A stretch of DNA of 64,000 nt. Origin: Romanomermis culicivorax (lineage: Eukaryota > Nematoda > Enoplea > Mermithida > Mermithidae). Shown here piece after piece: positions 10,392 to 21,448 of this stretch. The stretch lies in the NCBI GenBank assembly GCA_963922205.1, contig CAWUHX010000213.1, positions 62,001 to 126,000 of the forward strand, written 5' to 3'. The notes beneath the pieces were generated by a model. That model made no database searches. It saw only the letters and a program-made list of their open reading frames with translations, and was not told the DNA's origin. Positions within the stretch are counted from its first letter, which is position 1; each line of letters begins with the position of its first letter. The translations under genes and the position numbers were made by a program.

Positions 10392-10895
10392 ATGAGCACA
10401 CTCCCCCGGCTTACCCGCCATACGCTGAGCAATATGATTCAAGATATGACAAGCTATGAAGACGCCAAAAATTTCCTCATGTTCCAATTAGCCCTGGATT
10501 GCAACCAGATGACTCTCAAATGTGAGCTCGCGTCAATCACCCCCAAAGTCGGAGAGGAACCCGCCATGTTTTTGAGTAAGGTAAAGACGTATGTGCAATT
10601 GTTATATCAAGATGAGGATCAAACTTTTCGGCACAAACAAGTAATTGACACCTTTTTGACAAAAATGCATGTTTTCTACCAATTAACAATCGGAGAGCAA
10701 GCGAAAAGTTTTACAAACGTCCAACAATTCGCCAATCTCGTCGCCAAAGCCCGTAGCGTCCTCAACGCAACTAAAGCTGAAATCAGAACCGCAGAACGGC
10801 CTATACTGGTCAACCAAGCCGACCTGGAAACGCAGCTGCCGAGGTCCCCACCCCCTTTCAATCACCATTTTGACTGTCCCTGTAGCACTGACTGA
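10392..10895 (+). CDS. gag capsid-like ORF
   Basis: 167 codons in a mostly helical region preceding the zinc knuckle. It includes [20 protein letters not shown], then [15 protein letters not shown] and [18 protein letters not shown]. The pattern (order, helices, the [10 protein letters not shown] segment) fits a Ty3/gypsy capsid but sequence conservation is weak. It ends in TGA after CPCSTD, and the knuckle that should follow in frame is displaced downstream in another frame. Upstream, 9883-10391 is non-coding in this frame because of stops. Confidence 0.55.
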   Translation: MSTLPRLTRHTLSNMIQDMTSYEDAKNFLMFQLALDCNQMTLKCELASITPKVGEEPAMFLSKVKTYVQLLYQDEDQTFRHKQVIDTFLTKMHVFYQLTIGEQAKSFTNVQQFANLVAKARSVLNATKAEIRTAERPILVNQADLETQLPRSPPPFNHHFDCPCSTD

Positions 10896-11159
10896 TCACA
10901 GGACTGCTATCCTGACTGCACACTTTCAACTGATCACTGCCCACAAAATTCCGTGCAGCTGCCCAACAAATTTGTCTCCTTTCAACGGCAACCACTAGAA
11001 CAACCCCTGCTGTTGCAACTGCACACAGAGATGCTTCTGGAGCAATTGATTCAACAATACGACGGCGACCATGAACAATGTAAATCACGGCAACGCCCTG
11101 AGGAAATTTTATCCAATACCCGGCAACAAAGCCCTCCCCTCCAATCTCAACACCGAGAG

Positions 11160-11864
11160 ACTTAGGCCAACTGTTCCAACGGATCTGCAAGCCGAGACCA
11201 CCCCCGCATTGCACAACCGAATGGCCTTTGGTGCGACGCTCATAAGTCCCACACCCACAATACCGAAGATTGCGTCTGGCTCAAGCCACAAAACGCTCAA
11301 TAGACCAATTGGCAAGATTTCAACCATCCAACCTATGCCGCTCAACGGCTGCAAACCGATTTTCGGATCAATTCTAAGGATATCCATGGCCAACGCGATT
11401 GGAGACCATGCTGCGGAGCACCGCCACAAAGAGGTTCAAATTACTCCCACGGCACAAGGAATTATTTTTATGAAGGTAATCCAGTAAACCACCCAAATGA
11501 TTTTGTTCAGAACACCTACGCCGTCTACTGTAACCAACATTTCTGGGCGCCATGGGAACAACACATTCACTATAATGCCGTGTCAGCCCCATACCTTACA
11601 ACGCCCACAGATTCCTCACCCACCAGTTCTCAATCCTCCGAACTCCAGCTGGTGCTACCAGCTCTACCATCATCCGTTATGATGACCACGAATACTCAGG
11701 ATACACATGCGCTCAATCAATCAACTTCCGCCACCAACATGGTCAGCCCTTCTGAAGAAATAGCATCCGCCACTCAACGTGAGCCCCTGGATCGTTTGTT
11801 GGAATGCAAGTGGCCATGCTTTCCGAGATCCATGCCACATCCATTCGTCCATTTGCCAGATTGA
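11160..11864 (+). pseudogene. gag nucleocapsid region with zinc knuckle
   Basis: The frame holds a zinc-knuckle motif [14 protein letters not shown] at 11232-11273, spaced C-x2-H-x4-H-x4-C, so the usual second Cys is His. The frame has one TAG (11301) after NAQ and then stays open to 11864, through a Ser/Thr/Pro-rich segment that overlaps the protease frame. The knuckle marks the nucleocapsid end of gag. The same unusual spacing occurs in the element at 44157-44483. Confidence 0.6.
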
Positions 11865-12333
11865 CAATCTCAGGCCCTCATCAAAGACGTTCGTCCGCAA
11901 ATACACTTCGACAAGAGCTTTCCAAATTCCAATTAAACTTGCGGCTGTCAAGGTACATGTGCTCATCGACAGTGGTGCCCAATGCTCCATATTGTCTTCA
12001 GGATTAGTCAAACGCGCTTTCAACAGGCAATGGCTCCAACTCCCGATCTGTGGTAAAATCAAAGTGGCTGATGGCGCCGTTGTCAAGGCCCATGGTCCAG
12101 TAGTCATTACAATGGAATTCACCTTTGGTGAACGTATGATCAAGTGTGTAATTCTCGATGATGACAGAAATGATCAATGTATCATTGGCTCCGATTTTCT
12201 CACCCACCCGGATATCCACGCCATCTTAAACTTCAAGGAAAATTATATCAAAATCCAAGAAGTGAAGCTGTCGCTCGTCCATCCCTTCCGTCCGCCCCCA
12301 AACAGAATCATTTTTAAAGGCCGCGAACGATAA
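11779..12333 (+). CDS. retroviral-type aspartic protease
   Basis: The frame carries a retropepsin: active-site VLIDSGAQCSIL (Asp codon at 11968), flap-region KIKVADGAVV, and the C-terminal CIIGSDFL motif. The active-site form D-S-G-A is compatible with function. It would process Gag-Pol. The first ~25 codons overlap the end of the gag frame, so the true start is unknown. It ends in TAA just before the RT frame, about 40 bp upstream. Confidence 0.8.
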   Translation: MSPWIVCWNASGHAFRDPCHIHSSICQIDNLRPSSKTFVRKYTSTRAFQIPIKLAAVKVHVLIDSGAQCSILSSGLVKRAFNRQWLQLPICGKIKVADGAVVKAHGPVVITMEFTFGERMIKCVILDDDRNDQCIIGSDFLTHPDIHAILNFKENYIKIQEVKLSLVHPFRPPPNRIIFKGRER

Positions 12334-12374
12334 CATTCTTAAAGAAATCCCCCAAGAGGAGTGAGTAAGTTTCT

Positions 12375-14351
12375 ATGACAATATCCGATATTTTCAGCCA
12401 ACCTGGAGAAATCAAGGCCAAACAACCAGTACGGCAGGCTCAACCTAGTACACACCAACCGCCATCTCGGCAGCTGGAGGTTACAGAGCTGGCTGAGCCT
12501 ATCTTCCTCGTCGCCCAAGTATCGGTTTCGATTTCGCCACATTGCCATCAATGGGTAAACAGCACCGTCTTCCCTGCAACAACCGCAACCATTCTAGATG
12601 TGATTGTTCAACTACTATCAACCAATAGCGTAGCTGCAGAGCTCCCAATCGAAACTGCAATCATCAACATTACCAACTGCCACTGCCCACTACTCTTTAT
12701 CAATAATACTCCGAATAGCATCAAACTCCACCCGAACCAACTTATCGCAGTGGCAAAACATATGCTAGGTAAGGCCGAATTCCCTGTCGATTGTCAGGTA
12801 GCAACCACTGCCGCGGACCCTGATTTAACTGACCACAAACTGGCCGCCCTCGATAAATTGCTCCCTTGCCACACTGACCAGCAAAAAATGGATTTCCCTT
12901 TGAACAAGATCACCACAAAAACTTATGTTACCACCCTCTGCATGCTACGACAAAACCATGATGTCTTCAGCCTGCCCGGCGACAAACCAACTATCACTAG
13001 CGAATTGACCATCAGCATTGACTCGGGCACCGCAAAGCCTATATCAAGCCATTACTACCGCGCCGCAATGGAGCAAAGACCAATTGTCTGTCGCCATATT
13101 CAAGAAATGCAAGACAATGACTTTATCGAACAATCCCGCTCGCCCTCGGCTGCGCTGCTATTCCTGGTAAAGAAAAAAGATGGCTCTTGGCGACACATTG
13201 TAGACTACCATGGAATATACAACATTACGCCCAGCAACAAGTTCCTGATCCCAGGCATCAACGACTATTTGGATGCCATGGGACAAGCGAAATTCTTCAC
13301 CACACTCAATCTCAAAGCCGGGTACTGGCAGGTACCCCTCGACACCTATTCCTGCGATAAAACAACCTTCATCTGCCAAGAAGGTTTGTTTCGTTTCAAA
13401 GTTTTGCTGTTTGGTTTGAAGAATGCACCCGCCCAATCCCAACGCTCAATGGAAAGAATCATCTGTGCGTATATTAGGAAAATTTTCCTCATCTACATTG
13501 AGGATATTATCGTTTTCTCAAATTCGTTTGAAGAACATCTGGAACCTTTACAAATCGTTTTCGACGCCCTTCACGCAGCCAACCTCACGCTCCGGCCCGA
13601 TAAATGCGAATTCCTGCTGCCGCAAGTTAAATTCTTGGGACATCTTCTTAGCGCCCATGGAATTGCTGCCGATCGGGAGAAAGTCAAGGCTATCGTCGAG
13701 TATGAATTCCCAACGACCAAAAAAGGTATGCAAAGTTTTCTAGGTTTGGTCCAATGGTGCAAGCAATTTATCCCCAAATTGGCAACCTTATCCAGTCTGT
13801 TGTACAGACTCCTACCAAAAGATGCTCAATATATGGCCATGGATGAACACCATGCCGCGTTCGAAGGTACCAAGAAAGCTCTCATGTCATCGCCTTTTCT
13901 CTGTTACCCAGTCTATGACGGTAAAGCTCAATTCATTATCCAAACCAAGGCCAGTACAACCGCCATCCAAGCAATTTTGTACCAGGAAAAGGGAAAAGAT
14001 CAATGGGTCATCACGTACAATAGCGGCATACTCACTGATGCCGAAACCTTCTACAGTACAACAGAGCAGGAGTGCCTCGCTATTGTCTATGGCTTCAGGA
14101 CGTACCGCCACTATGTTTATGGCCAAAAAGTTATTGTTCCCACTGACCAGGAGCCCCTCGAATGGCTCAAAGATCAAAAGCACCCAAATTCAGGCCTCCA
14201 ACGTTTGGCGATAAACCTCCAAGATTACGACTACAAAGTTGAATTCGTCAAAGGCAAAGACAATGCTTGTGCCGATTTTTTGTCCAGAAAGAATGATCGC
14301 AACAAACCACTGATTCTGAATACCAAAAACTTAACTGCCAAGATTTTGTGA
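12375..14351 (+). CDS. reverse transcriptase-RNase H, catalytic residues lost
   Basis: A 658-codon open frame. RT motifs in order: [16 protein letters not shown] (~residue 265), [16 protein letters not shown] (motif A, ~308), [16 protein letters not shown] (~343), [10 protein letters not shown] (motif C, ~374), then [18 protein letters not shown]. RNase H follows with [23 protein letters not shown] and [12 protein letters not shown]. Motif A has Asn for the catalytic Asp (codon 13308), motif C has YIED instead of YxDD (Glu codon 13500), and RNase H has TKAS instead of TDAS (Lys codon 13947). In the family these acidic residues bind the metal ions. The frame is intact but the enzyme should be inactive. 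Confidence 0.9.
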   Translation: MTISDIFSQPGEIKAKQPVRQAQPSTHQPPSRQLEVTELAEPIFLVAQVSVSISPHCHQWVNSTVFPATTATILDVIVQLLSTNSVAAELPIETAIINITNCHCPLLFINNTPNSIKLHPNQLIAVAKHMLGKAEFPVDCQVATTAADPDLTDHKLAALDKLLPCHTDQQKMDFPLNKITTKTYVTTLCMLRQNHDVFSLPGDKPTITSELTISIDSGTAKPISSHYYRAAMEQRPIVCRHIQEMQDNDFIEQSRSPSAALLFLVKKKDGSWRHIVDYHGIYNITPSNKFLIPGINDYLDAMGQAKFFTTLNLKAGYWQVPLDTYSCDKTTFICQEGLFRFKVLLFGLKNAPAQSQRSMERIICAYIRKIFLIYIEDIIVFSNSFEEHLEPLQIVFDALHAANLTLRPDKCEFLLPQVKFLGHLLSAHGIAADREKVKAIVEYEFPTTKKGMQSFLGLVQWCKQFIPKLATLSSLLYRLLPKDAQYMAMDEHHAAFEGTKKALMSSPFLCYPVYDGKAQFIIQTKASTTAIQAILYQEKGKDQWVITYNSGILTDAETFYSTTEQECLAIVYGFRTYRHYVYGQKVIVPTDQEPLEWLKDQKHPNSGLQRLAINLQDYDYKVEFVKGKDNACADFLSRKNDRNKPLILNTKNLTAKIL

Positions 14352-14378
14352 AAGAATTTTCGCTCTGCTGGTGCATTA

Positions 14379-14771
14379 TTGGACACCGACTTAATGGTTC
14401 CCGATATACTCTTAGCAGCAGCCTCGCCGCCCATGGACATCAATGCGGATGTCAACACTGTCACTCGGGCAATGACCAAAAAGACCATCAGTCAACCCAC
14501 ACTCTCCGATTCCATACCGTTGGCCGCTGACTACATGCCACCTCCGGTTGAAGCTATAACAATCACCTCCTATGATGAAGTATCGCAAGCACAGGCGGCG
14601 GATCCCGCTATCACCGGGATTGTCACCTCTCTCCAAATTTACAACGCTGCAAAGCGCCCTTCACAGAAGAAGGACTTTTGTATCACCAAATCAAGGATAT
14701 CGAACAATTGGTCGTCCCCACATCCATGGTTGATCAGACATTACACCAATTCCATGGCGCGAAAATTTTGA
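14379..14771 (+). pseudogene. pol linker between RNase H and integrase, frameshifted
   Basis: The frame continues pol sequence after the RNase H stop, including [19 protein letters not shown], a segment that normally precedes the integrase zinc-binding region. It then leaves register and the integrase continues in the frame starting near 14678. This marks a frameshift in an originally continuous pol. Confidence 0.6.
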
Positions 14772-15700
14772 ATCACCAAGGTTCAAGCCATACCCTCGCA
14801 GCCTACAAAGCTCATTTTTGGTGGCCCCGCATGGAAGAAAACGTTCACAATTGGATCAAGTCCAGCAAGATTTGCCAATTGACAATGCTGCGTACATCAC
14901 CGCCTCCGCCGCTGTTGCTGATTCAGCCCAAGCACCCTTTTGAGGTCATTGCCACGGATATTGTCAGTATATCCCCGGTAGGTGAGAAACGCCCATACTG
15001 TATCGTTTTTCAGGATTACTTTATGAAATGGGTCTCCACCCACTCTATACCCGATCAGAAGGCCTCCACCATTGTCGAATGCTTCATGAACAATGTCGTC
15101 CTCACACACGGTAGCCCGCTTCTCCTTCCTTCCCATCAAGGTGGATGCTTCACTTCAAAGCTCATGCAAGATATTTGCGACCTACTCAAAACAAGAAAAC
15201 TCAAAACCACGGCGTACCACCCCCAGTTCAACGGAATTGTCAAGCATTTCAATCAAACATAGATTGCCCAACTAAAGAAAAACACCGCCGACGATCCGGA
15301 CAATTGCGAGCGCTACTTGCCGTAGGCTGTATTCACCTATAATGCCAGGCCGCATACAGCTACGTGCCACTTGCCCTTCAGTTTATTACGAGGTTATGAA
15401 CGGCACATAACCTTTGACTACGACTGCGCCCACCCACTCACATTACTGCTCAATTAGGACGTGTATCAACACATTCTCAACTAAAGATGCACGAGAAGAT
15501 CAAAGCTAACCTTCACGTAGCCGCCGCAGTCAGTAAAGAATACTTCGATCGCAAAGCATGAGCACATGATTTCGCCGTCAAGGATCTTGTCCTCTTGACC
15601 AATACGCCAAAGGCAAACAAAATCCAACCCGATTTCATTGGACCTTTTATTAACACGGACGCGTCCGATGCTGCCAAAAACGTCGTCACCATCAATTCAC
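14678..15700 (+). pseudogene. integrase, DDE triad destroyed
   Basis: Open from 14678 to a TAG at 15260-15262, then in the same frame with further stops to about 15700. The N-terminal zinc-binding region is degenerate: His residues are seen, but the first Cys is Ser in [21 protein letters not shown] is typical of gypsy integrases. The first catalytic Asp is present (IATDIVS, 14957). The second is His (SHQGG, codon 15134) and the catalytic Glu is Lys (IVKHFN, codon 15242). After the TAG, YNARPHTATCHLPFSLLRG still matches the C-terminal part of the family. It would not catalyse strand transfer. Confidence 0.85.
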
Positions 15701-15900
15701 TCTAAGCACCTGGCGGGCCACAAACTGTTTCCACAACACGACTAAAACCATCCATAAGGCGCCCCGCCAAACCCGTTTTTGACCGCAAAACCGGCGGAAT
15801 TCGCTTGCCTCACACTTCACACCCTCAATAGTTTGATTTGGAATTTTTTCATTTGTGATGCCGGGCTCATCAAGCCAAGTTGTACATAATTCCCGCACTT

Positions 15901-16945
15901 TGTTTAATTTAGATCCTGGCGACGACGTTGATGAGACAATGACTGCAGACTAAGGGTAACCCGTTCGGTTACATTCTGTCTGCCCAATTAATCACCAGCA
16001 AAAACTCTACTGACTTTACAACATCGCCCTACTTATTTCCCCGGTTTCCACACTTTTGCCCTAGGAGGGGGTTTCTTCTTTCAATGTTAGGTTCTGTTCC
16101 ATGGGCGGCCATTCGGTTTACTTCCTCCTGACCCTGGCCGCATTCCCTCACATAAGATTAACTCGGAAAGGTTGATTTTAGCTCCCATTAACATAGTGGT
16201 GTTTGTACTGCTTTTCGTAAACGTAGTTTTCCATTTTCTTACTTTACACTTTCTTCACCTTTCAGCCCCTTATTCTTTTACTATTTCATTTCTATTTCTC
16301 GCTTCCCCCGGCAATAGTCGCATTTTCCTGCCGCTCTCAAAAATATTTTTTCAAAATGACAACACCGTCAACTTTTTCCGCTTCCGCAGCCAATGAACCC
16401 CCACCGTACTGCGAATTGATAAATCTCAATGAACGTTATGTATGATAGGCAGAACAGCAGCCACACCGAAACAATTTGAGCTTCTGCTGCGACAGTACAT
16501 TTTATTTTTACTGCTTTCTTTGCTTCATTTTTGTGCGCTCTTTTGCTTGGGACCCCATGGGAAACCCCCCTCACTCTGAAGCCCTGCGCTAGAGCCCATG
16601 GTCAGCCACCCCGATCCGGTCATCGTCAAGTTGTGACAACCGCTACAACTGGCTGCTGCTTTGATCCCCGCATACAACAACTCTCGTCATCTCACTATCG
16701 TAGCCAGATCCAGTTGACAAAATGCCCTCCTCAAAGTGACATCACTGCCCAAGCCACCATCTCCCCAGGGCGTGTCTCCCTTTTTGAACAACAATCAACA
16801 CCATATCTTTCTTAGCTCTATTCTAAAGTCAACCTTGTGATCCCATTTCGATTCCTTGATCTGGAACCCACTGTGTCATATGCCAAATATCGCGCTCACT
16901 CTTGTTTAGGAAAATAAGGTCAAACGATTAATCCGCGCTGCTGAC
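15901..16945 (+). other. post-integrase spacer of the gypsy element
   Basis: Only short frames are seen here. It is probably decayed coding sequence joining pol to the 3' ORFs; no family was recognised. Confidence 0.4.
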
Positions 16946-18130
16946 TTGGAATCTTGGTGGGTCTCCATGTACGCCAGACCTCCGAATGTGTTGCCGCCGC
17001 CCATCTTCCTTTCACCCGGAAGTTTGGGGCAGGCCTTGGCCGCCCAACCCACACCAAACTTCTGTGGCAACACTTTGGTTGGCTTTGACACCGAGTTAAT
17101 TATGGCTGCAGATATGAAGAATTTCCAGTTTGCCCTGCCCATACCAGCCGATTCCACAGCATCCAGCTATCCCTGCTACATCCAACTCGCGTTCCCCAAG
17201 GGCACGATATTCGTTTTTGAAACCTTCGCCGCTACCCGGAGGACTGGACCGCATTATTCTCCCTAGTCGACGGGGAACACACCATCGTTGTTTCCTTCCT
17301 TCCTACAATCAGACGTTCTCGCCTAGGCCGCCCTCGACGCTTACTATCTGCTTTTTTTGTTTTTGGCTTTTGGCCAGTACGGCTTCATCCCCGAGGTATA
17401 TGATGCTCCCAGATTGTTTCCCCACGATTCATTGGACATTGCTGAAATCAACCACCTCTCCGAGACAATAATCGCGGCTTTCCACAACGTTGCCCTGTCG
17501 GACGTCCTACCCACTATCTTGCAACCTATCCCACTATCTTGCAAATCGCCCTCCCTGCGATTATGCGAGACGAGGTTCTTTCCCCTTACAAAATTTTTCA
17601 TGTTTGATTGCACATTGTCCAACAACGGTTGGTCTTTTTATTTAGGAACAGTACCCAACAGTTTTCGCAGTGTCAAAGTGTTGATGCGTACAAGGCACCC
17701 GAAGCTTCTCACCACCCTGAAAGTGCTCAAAAAGAAAAAGAAGAAAAAAAAAAAAAAAGAAAAGAAAAAAGAAAAAAAAGGAAGAGAAAAAAAAAAAACT
17801 GACCCCACGCTGCCACCAATTCCGCACGAGGTTGAGGACATGTGGATTGAAAGCGTCCCCACCGACCAACTGCTCAGCGATCGAACCTACCAGGGTACCC
17901 ATTACCCTTATCACCCCTCCACCATTTTTAGTTTTTTACAGGCGGATGGCGACTGGTTAGGATGCTTAACAACTTTCATGCTGTTGGCTGCACTTTTGGC
18001 TTCACCTTGTTCTGCCGCGGAATACGCTCACATTAACAATTTCTTGCTTCGCCACGCTCAAAACTTTGATCCGGCAACGTGTACCACCTCCTACAACTGT
18101 ATGTGGTACCGTGCAGACGGCAACCCCTGA
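16946..18130 (+). pseudogene. extra 3' ORF of the gypsy element, part 1 (unknown protein)
   Basis: Coding sequence lies in three overlapping frames (16946-17266, 17130-17471, 17357-18130), as expected of a frameshifted ORF. Readable segments include SYPCYIQLAFPKGTIFVFET, YPEDWTALFSLVDGEHTIVV and FGQYGFIPEVYDAPRLFPHD. An A/G run at 17730-17800 encodes a Lys-rich insert. Near the end, WLGCLTTFMLLAALLASPCS looks like a signal peptide or membrane segment, followed by a Cys-containing stretch. The position between integrase and the 3' LTR is where env lies in some gypsy elements, but no envelope motif was recognised, so function is unknown. Confidence 0.45.
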
Positions 18131-18148
18131 ACGCGCCTCACCGAATGG

Positions 18149-19039
18149 ATGAACCGAATACCGGAGCAAGAGCAATCTTTCCCAAGCGACCCGGGAACTT
18201 ATGCCTACAACCAGTTTGCTCTACACCCACTAATCTTCGACGAGGAATTCCACATGGAAACATCCGTCGAACAAATGGATATTGACGAATCAGACTACAC
18301 GGCGAATCCTCATAGTCGTTTCTACTTCTACTCGACTTTGCTCAACATCATCGACTTTCAAAATCGATTTTTGTTCCCCGCACTGGTGTATGCGTACCCC
18401 TTGCCGACTACGGCCTCGATGCACACGCTCACCACCGAGGAGCTGTTGGACCGCCCAACTTCAGCGATAGACGTAGAACCTGCTAAGGAAGAGCTTTTGG
18501 ATACGCTGATTTTTGATTTAAATATAGCAAAGCTGCTGCTGTCTACTGAAGCGTCGGCTCTTCCTCCCCCCACTGCCACAGCTGATCTTACGGCAACCCC
18601 AACGCAAATAACCAATTTCTTGAAATTGAGGCTTGAGGAAATATCAACCCTCGCCCCGGTGCTGATGGACGAATCTACTCCGATCCAACCCACCGCGATG
18701 GATGCTGAAACAAACACCACCATGGATCAAACCCTAATGGATATACCCGAAGAAAGCACCGCCAATCAGTCCATGTCAATGGACGTCATGCCTGCAGAAC
18801 CGGCAACGGTATTGCCTCCGATGATGCCGGTTGTGGACCCTTGCATTTATTTGGCCACTCCGGCAACCCTGTCCGGTCCTCTGATTATCGCCACTGTTGC
18901 CGCTGCTAGGTATAGTGCTCCTGTTCGTTTTTCGCAACATATTATTTCAGATCAGCAATGGCAAGCATTAGCCGCAGCTCTCACCGCATACCATTTTCCC
19001 TCGCTGCTGCCCCGTATGTTATTCCTGGAACACCATTGA
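18149..19039 (+). CDS. extra 3' ORF of the gypsy element, part 2 (acidic, Pro/Thr-rich)
   Basis: A 296-codon open frame separated from the previous one by a single TGA and probably once continuous with it. It begins MNRIPEQEQSFPSDPG and contains HSRFYFYSTLLNIIDFQNRF, then a long low-complexity acidic Thr/Met/Pro-rich region (repeated MDxxTP and TMDQTLMDIPEE types), and ends near RFSQHIISDQQWQALAAAL. After the stop, continuation peptides are visible in other frames to about 19370 (MKRKQHLQEEANYRKSHK). I recall similar proteins among Romanomermis ORFs, unverified. No catalytic motif was seen; a structural or disordered protein is inferred. Confidence 0.5.
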   Translation: MNRIPEQEQSFPSDPGTYAYNQFALHPLIFDEEFHMETSVEQMDIDESDYTANPHSRFYFYSTLLNIIDFQNRFLFPALVYAYPLPTTASMHTLTTEELLDRPTSAIDVEPAKEELLDTLIFDLNIAKLLLSTEASALPPPTATADLTATPTQITNFLKLRLEEISTLAPVLMDESTPIQPTAMDAETNTTMDQTLMDIPEESTANQSMSMDVMPAEPATVLPPMMPVVDPCIYLATPATLSGPLIIATVAAARYSAPVRFSQHIISDQQWQALAAALTAYHFPSLLPRMLFLEHH

Positions 19040-20357
19040 ATGGATTATCCGGACACGCTCAAGGAAGAGATACAACACATTCTGCTGCCGCAAATGACGC
19101 TAGCTGCATGGGTTCCTCAAATTGCTCAACCCGCTCTGGTCATCACTCAAGCGGCCATACAGCCGCCCACCTTCAAACCCCACAGGGTTTGAGGATGTTC
19201 AAACCCCACAGGCTCCCAACACATCTGCACCAGCTTTAGATGGCCATGGCCAGCCCATTCGAAAACCCGGACGTTATGAACATTCCATGAAACGCAAACA
19301 ACATCTTCAGGAAGAAGCCAATTACCGTAAGTCTCACAAGACCCGTAGGACGGATGAACCCCTGTCGGCTTGATCAACAGCTGGATGGCCTACCCGCAAT
19401 ATTCATCGTTCGAACAACCACCCCAAATCGTTGATATCCAACGAATCTACCTTCAATACCATAGCGAAACGGACTGTCCTGTACCCCTGCTGCGCGGGCA
19501 CGATTTCTCTGCCCTGTGGAACTTGTTGCCACCGCGACTGTTGCCGCCAACAGGGCTACCTTCGGACGGCCCCTCATTGATAGCTACACAGCTGCCCCCT
19601 CCAGGTGTCAACCCTCTCTCACCACTACAGTCCCAAACGTTCACTTCGTCTTCCCGATGCGGCGATGCCGCCAACTACGGCCGCTTTCCCTGCCATTCTC
19701 GTTCCGTTCGATTTCGATGGCCATGACAATCCTGGTGACCCCCATGGTTATCACAATGGCGGCTATTGCCAAGAAAATTGCAACTGCCGCGACAATCAGC
19801 AACAATCTTGATCCGCATCCGACACTCACCATCATTGCTGCCATTGATTCCAAGCTTTTGTACAGTAACATTAGTTTTTTCCTTTTTTTTGTTTTTCCTC
19901 AACCTCGTTAGTGCCGGTCGTTTTGTTTTTCTAATCTCTTTTGTGTGCTTTATTTTGTACTCGTATTCCCAGCGCACGTGCAGCCAATGTTGAGACCACA
20001 CAGTAAGTGGACTCGACTTGTTCTACCGCCAGACGCCCCCACTTGCGCTGTTTTGTCCTTTTGGCCTTCGCCGCCTCATGCCATATCATTACCGCTGCCG
20101 CCATAGTGGCCGGCCTCACCCTCCCATCCGCATGGCATCATATGCTGGTGCCCTCCAGTATATCGGTGCGGACAGAGTGACAATGCGAGCTGCAGGGATG
20201 CAAACTTTACGACCTAACTAATTGCAACCCCTGTTGGGAGGTCTCACCCTATGCGCCGTCCAAAATCGGCACAAACAACTGCAATAACTCCATCAGCCCC
20301 ACTGCGTGATGCCAAAGATCCCTTCAGCCACCCCGGTGACGGCCTGTAGTGGCGGTG
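19040..20357 (+). other. decayed end of the extra ORF and 3' untranslated part
   Basis: Short shifted frames continue the Pro/Arg/His-rich character to about 20000. After that no coherent frame is seen before the polypurine tract. Confidence 0.4.
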
Positions 20358-20415
20358 CCCTTTCCCCTTGCACGTTTTGGTTATTTCTTAATGATCGCTT
20401 AGGGCGATCTACCGC

Positions 20416-20428
20416 AAGGGGGAAGGGG
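20416..20428 (+). promoter_or_regulatory. polypurine tract for plus-strand priming
   Basis: AAGGGGGAAGGGG immediately precedes the 3' LTR. It can pair with CCCTTTCCCCTTGC at 20358-20371, so the tract sits in one arm of an inverted repeat. Confidence 0.88.
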
Positions 20429-20983
20429 TGTTGTTGTGTGTTTCTGCCGATTTTCCCATATTTTGTCAATTCACGCATGAGACCCGCAAGTGTCAAGTGG
20501 AGTGAGGGATGCGGACCATCAACTGTCGTCTTACTGTAGCGCAGGTCAGTACGCCTGCGCTGGCTCTCTCATTGTGCATTATTATTCTTATGTGTTTTTA
20601 TAACGTGTGCCCCATTAGTTAAATCCCGTACTCACTGCCCCCCCACCCCCTGCATGCACGCCTGTGTTTGTTGTTCTTTCCAGTGCGTGGGAGTGAAATT
20701 GTTTTTCTTTCTCGCCCATAGCCTTTGTAAGTATGTGTTTTTCATTGTGTAAGTAAATTTGAAGAAAGGGATTTCATTTCTTGTATTCATTTAATTCAGA
20801 AGACAATTAAGGAAACATCTTTTCCTTAATTGGTGGGATTATTAGTGTCGGGTTTAAGTACTGTTAGCTAAGTAAATGGGGTAAGCATGGGCGCGGGAAA
20901 TACGTACATTAAGGACGAATCCTGGGATCCCAATCTTGCCTGAACTCAGAGCCCAAAGCCCCGACTACTCTTCAAATACAACA
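20429..20983 (+). repeat. 3' LTR of the gypsy element
   Basis: 555 bp, TGTTG...CAACA, directly repeated with 8459-9008 and followed by the AATG target duplication. Confidence 0.93.
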
Positions 20984-21030
20984 AATGCGCTGAACAGCGC
21001 AGGATGAATCAAGTAAGTAAGTATGTAAAA
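20984..21030 (+). mobile_element. 3' end of the LINE split by the gypsy element
   Basis: Directly after the gypsy element comes AATGCGCTGAACAGCGCAGG, a short stem-loop, then GATGAATC and an (AAGT)n tail. Microsatellite-like tails are typical 3' ends of RTE/CR1-like LINEs. Joined to 8458 it completes the LINE starting at 7430. Confidence 0.65.
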
Positions 21031-21448
21031 CAATTATTGTAATAAGTCGGCCCATACACCCTGACTACCTGGCTTCGGTTGTTGTGAGAGCCTAACCTAG
21101 TTCTAATCCTAACGCTAACCAGAAGAGAAGTGACAAAGAGAGAAAGAGAGAGAGTACCTAGTCAAAGAAGGTGAGGGAACGAAGTTATTATTATTGAAAA
21201 CAAACAAACACAATGCAGGTTAGAAAAATATCAAAGGTGCCACAATTGGCTAACTATCAAGGTCCATGCTAAGAGCCACAGACATGTGGAAAACTACAGG
21301 ATTCTGACAAGAACAAAGATACACAAACAGACAGGACACACTGTCCAAGAAACTACACACTAGTACCTAGAAAATGAACATTAAAAATAAATGCAGTGCC
21401 AAACGACAACTAAAAACAGTTATGCAAAACATTCTTGTCCATTTCTAG
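21031..21448. other. intronic DNA, no feature seen
   Basis: AT-rich, with a short GA-rich run near 21130-21155. No gene, exon or element boundary could be supported. Confidence 0.4.

Larger units (their letters stand above)
8459..20983 (+). mobile_element. Ty3/gypsy LTR retrotransposon, 12.5 kb, defective
   Basis: A complete element bounded by two direct LTRs with TGTTG...CAACA ends, flanked by a 4-bp target duplication AATG (8455-8458 and 20984-20987). Order: LTR, primer-binding site, gag-like ORFs, protease, RT-RNase H, integrase, ~4.5 kb of extra ORFs, polypurine tract, LTR. The protease-RT-RNase H-integrase order identifies Ty3/gypsy. Stops and frameshifts in gag, integrase and the 3' ORFs, together with lost catalytic residues in pol, show it cannot move on its own products. 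It is inserted in the 3' end of a LINE inside the large CTLD-gene intron, antisense to that gene. Confidence 0.95.

Noticed and set aside
16946-18130. Envelope glycoprotein of an errantivirus
   Set aside because: The position fits and there is one signal-like segment, but I see no fusion peptide, cleavage site or C-terminal membrane anchor.
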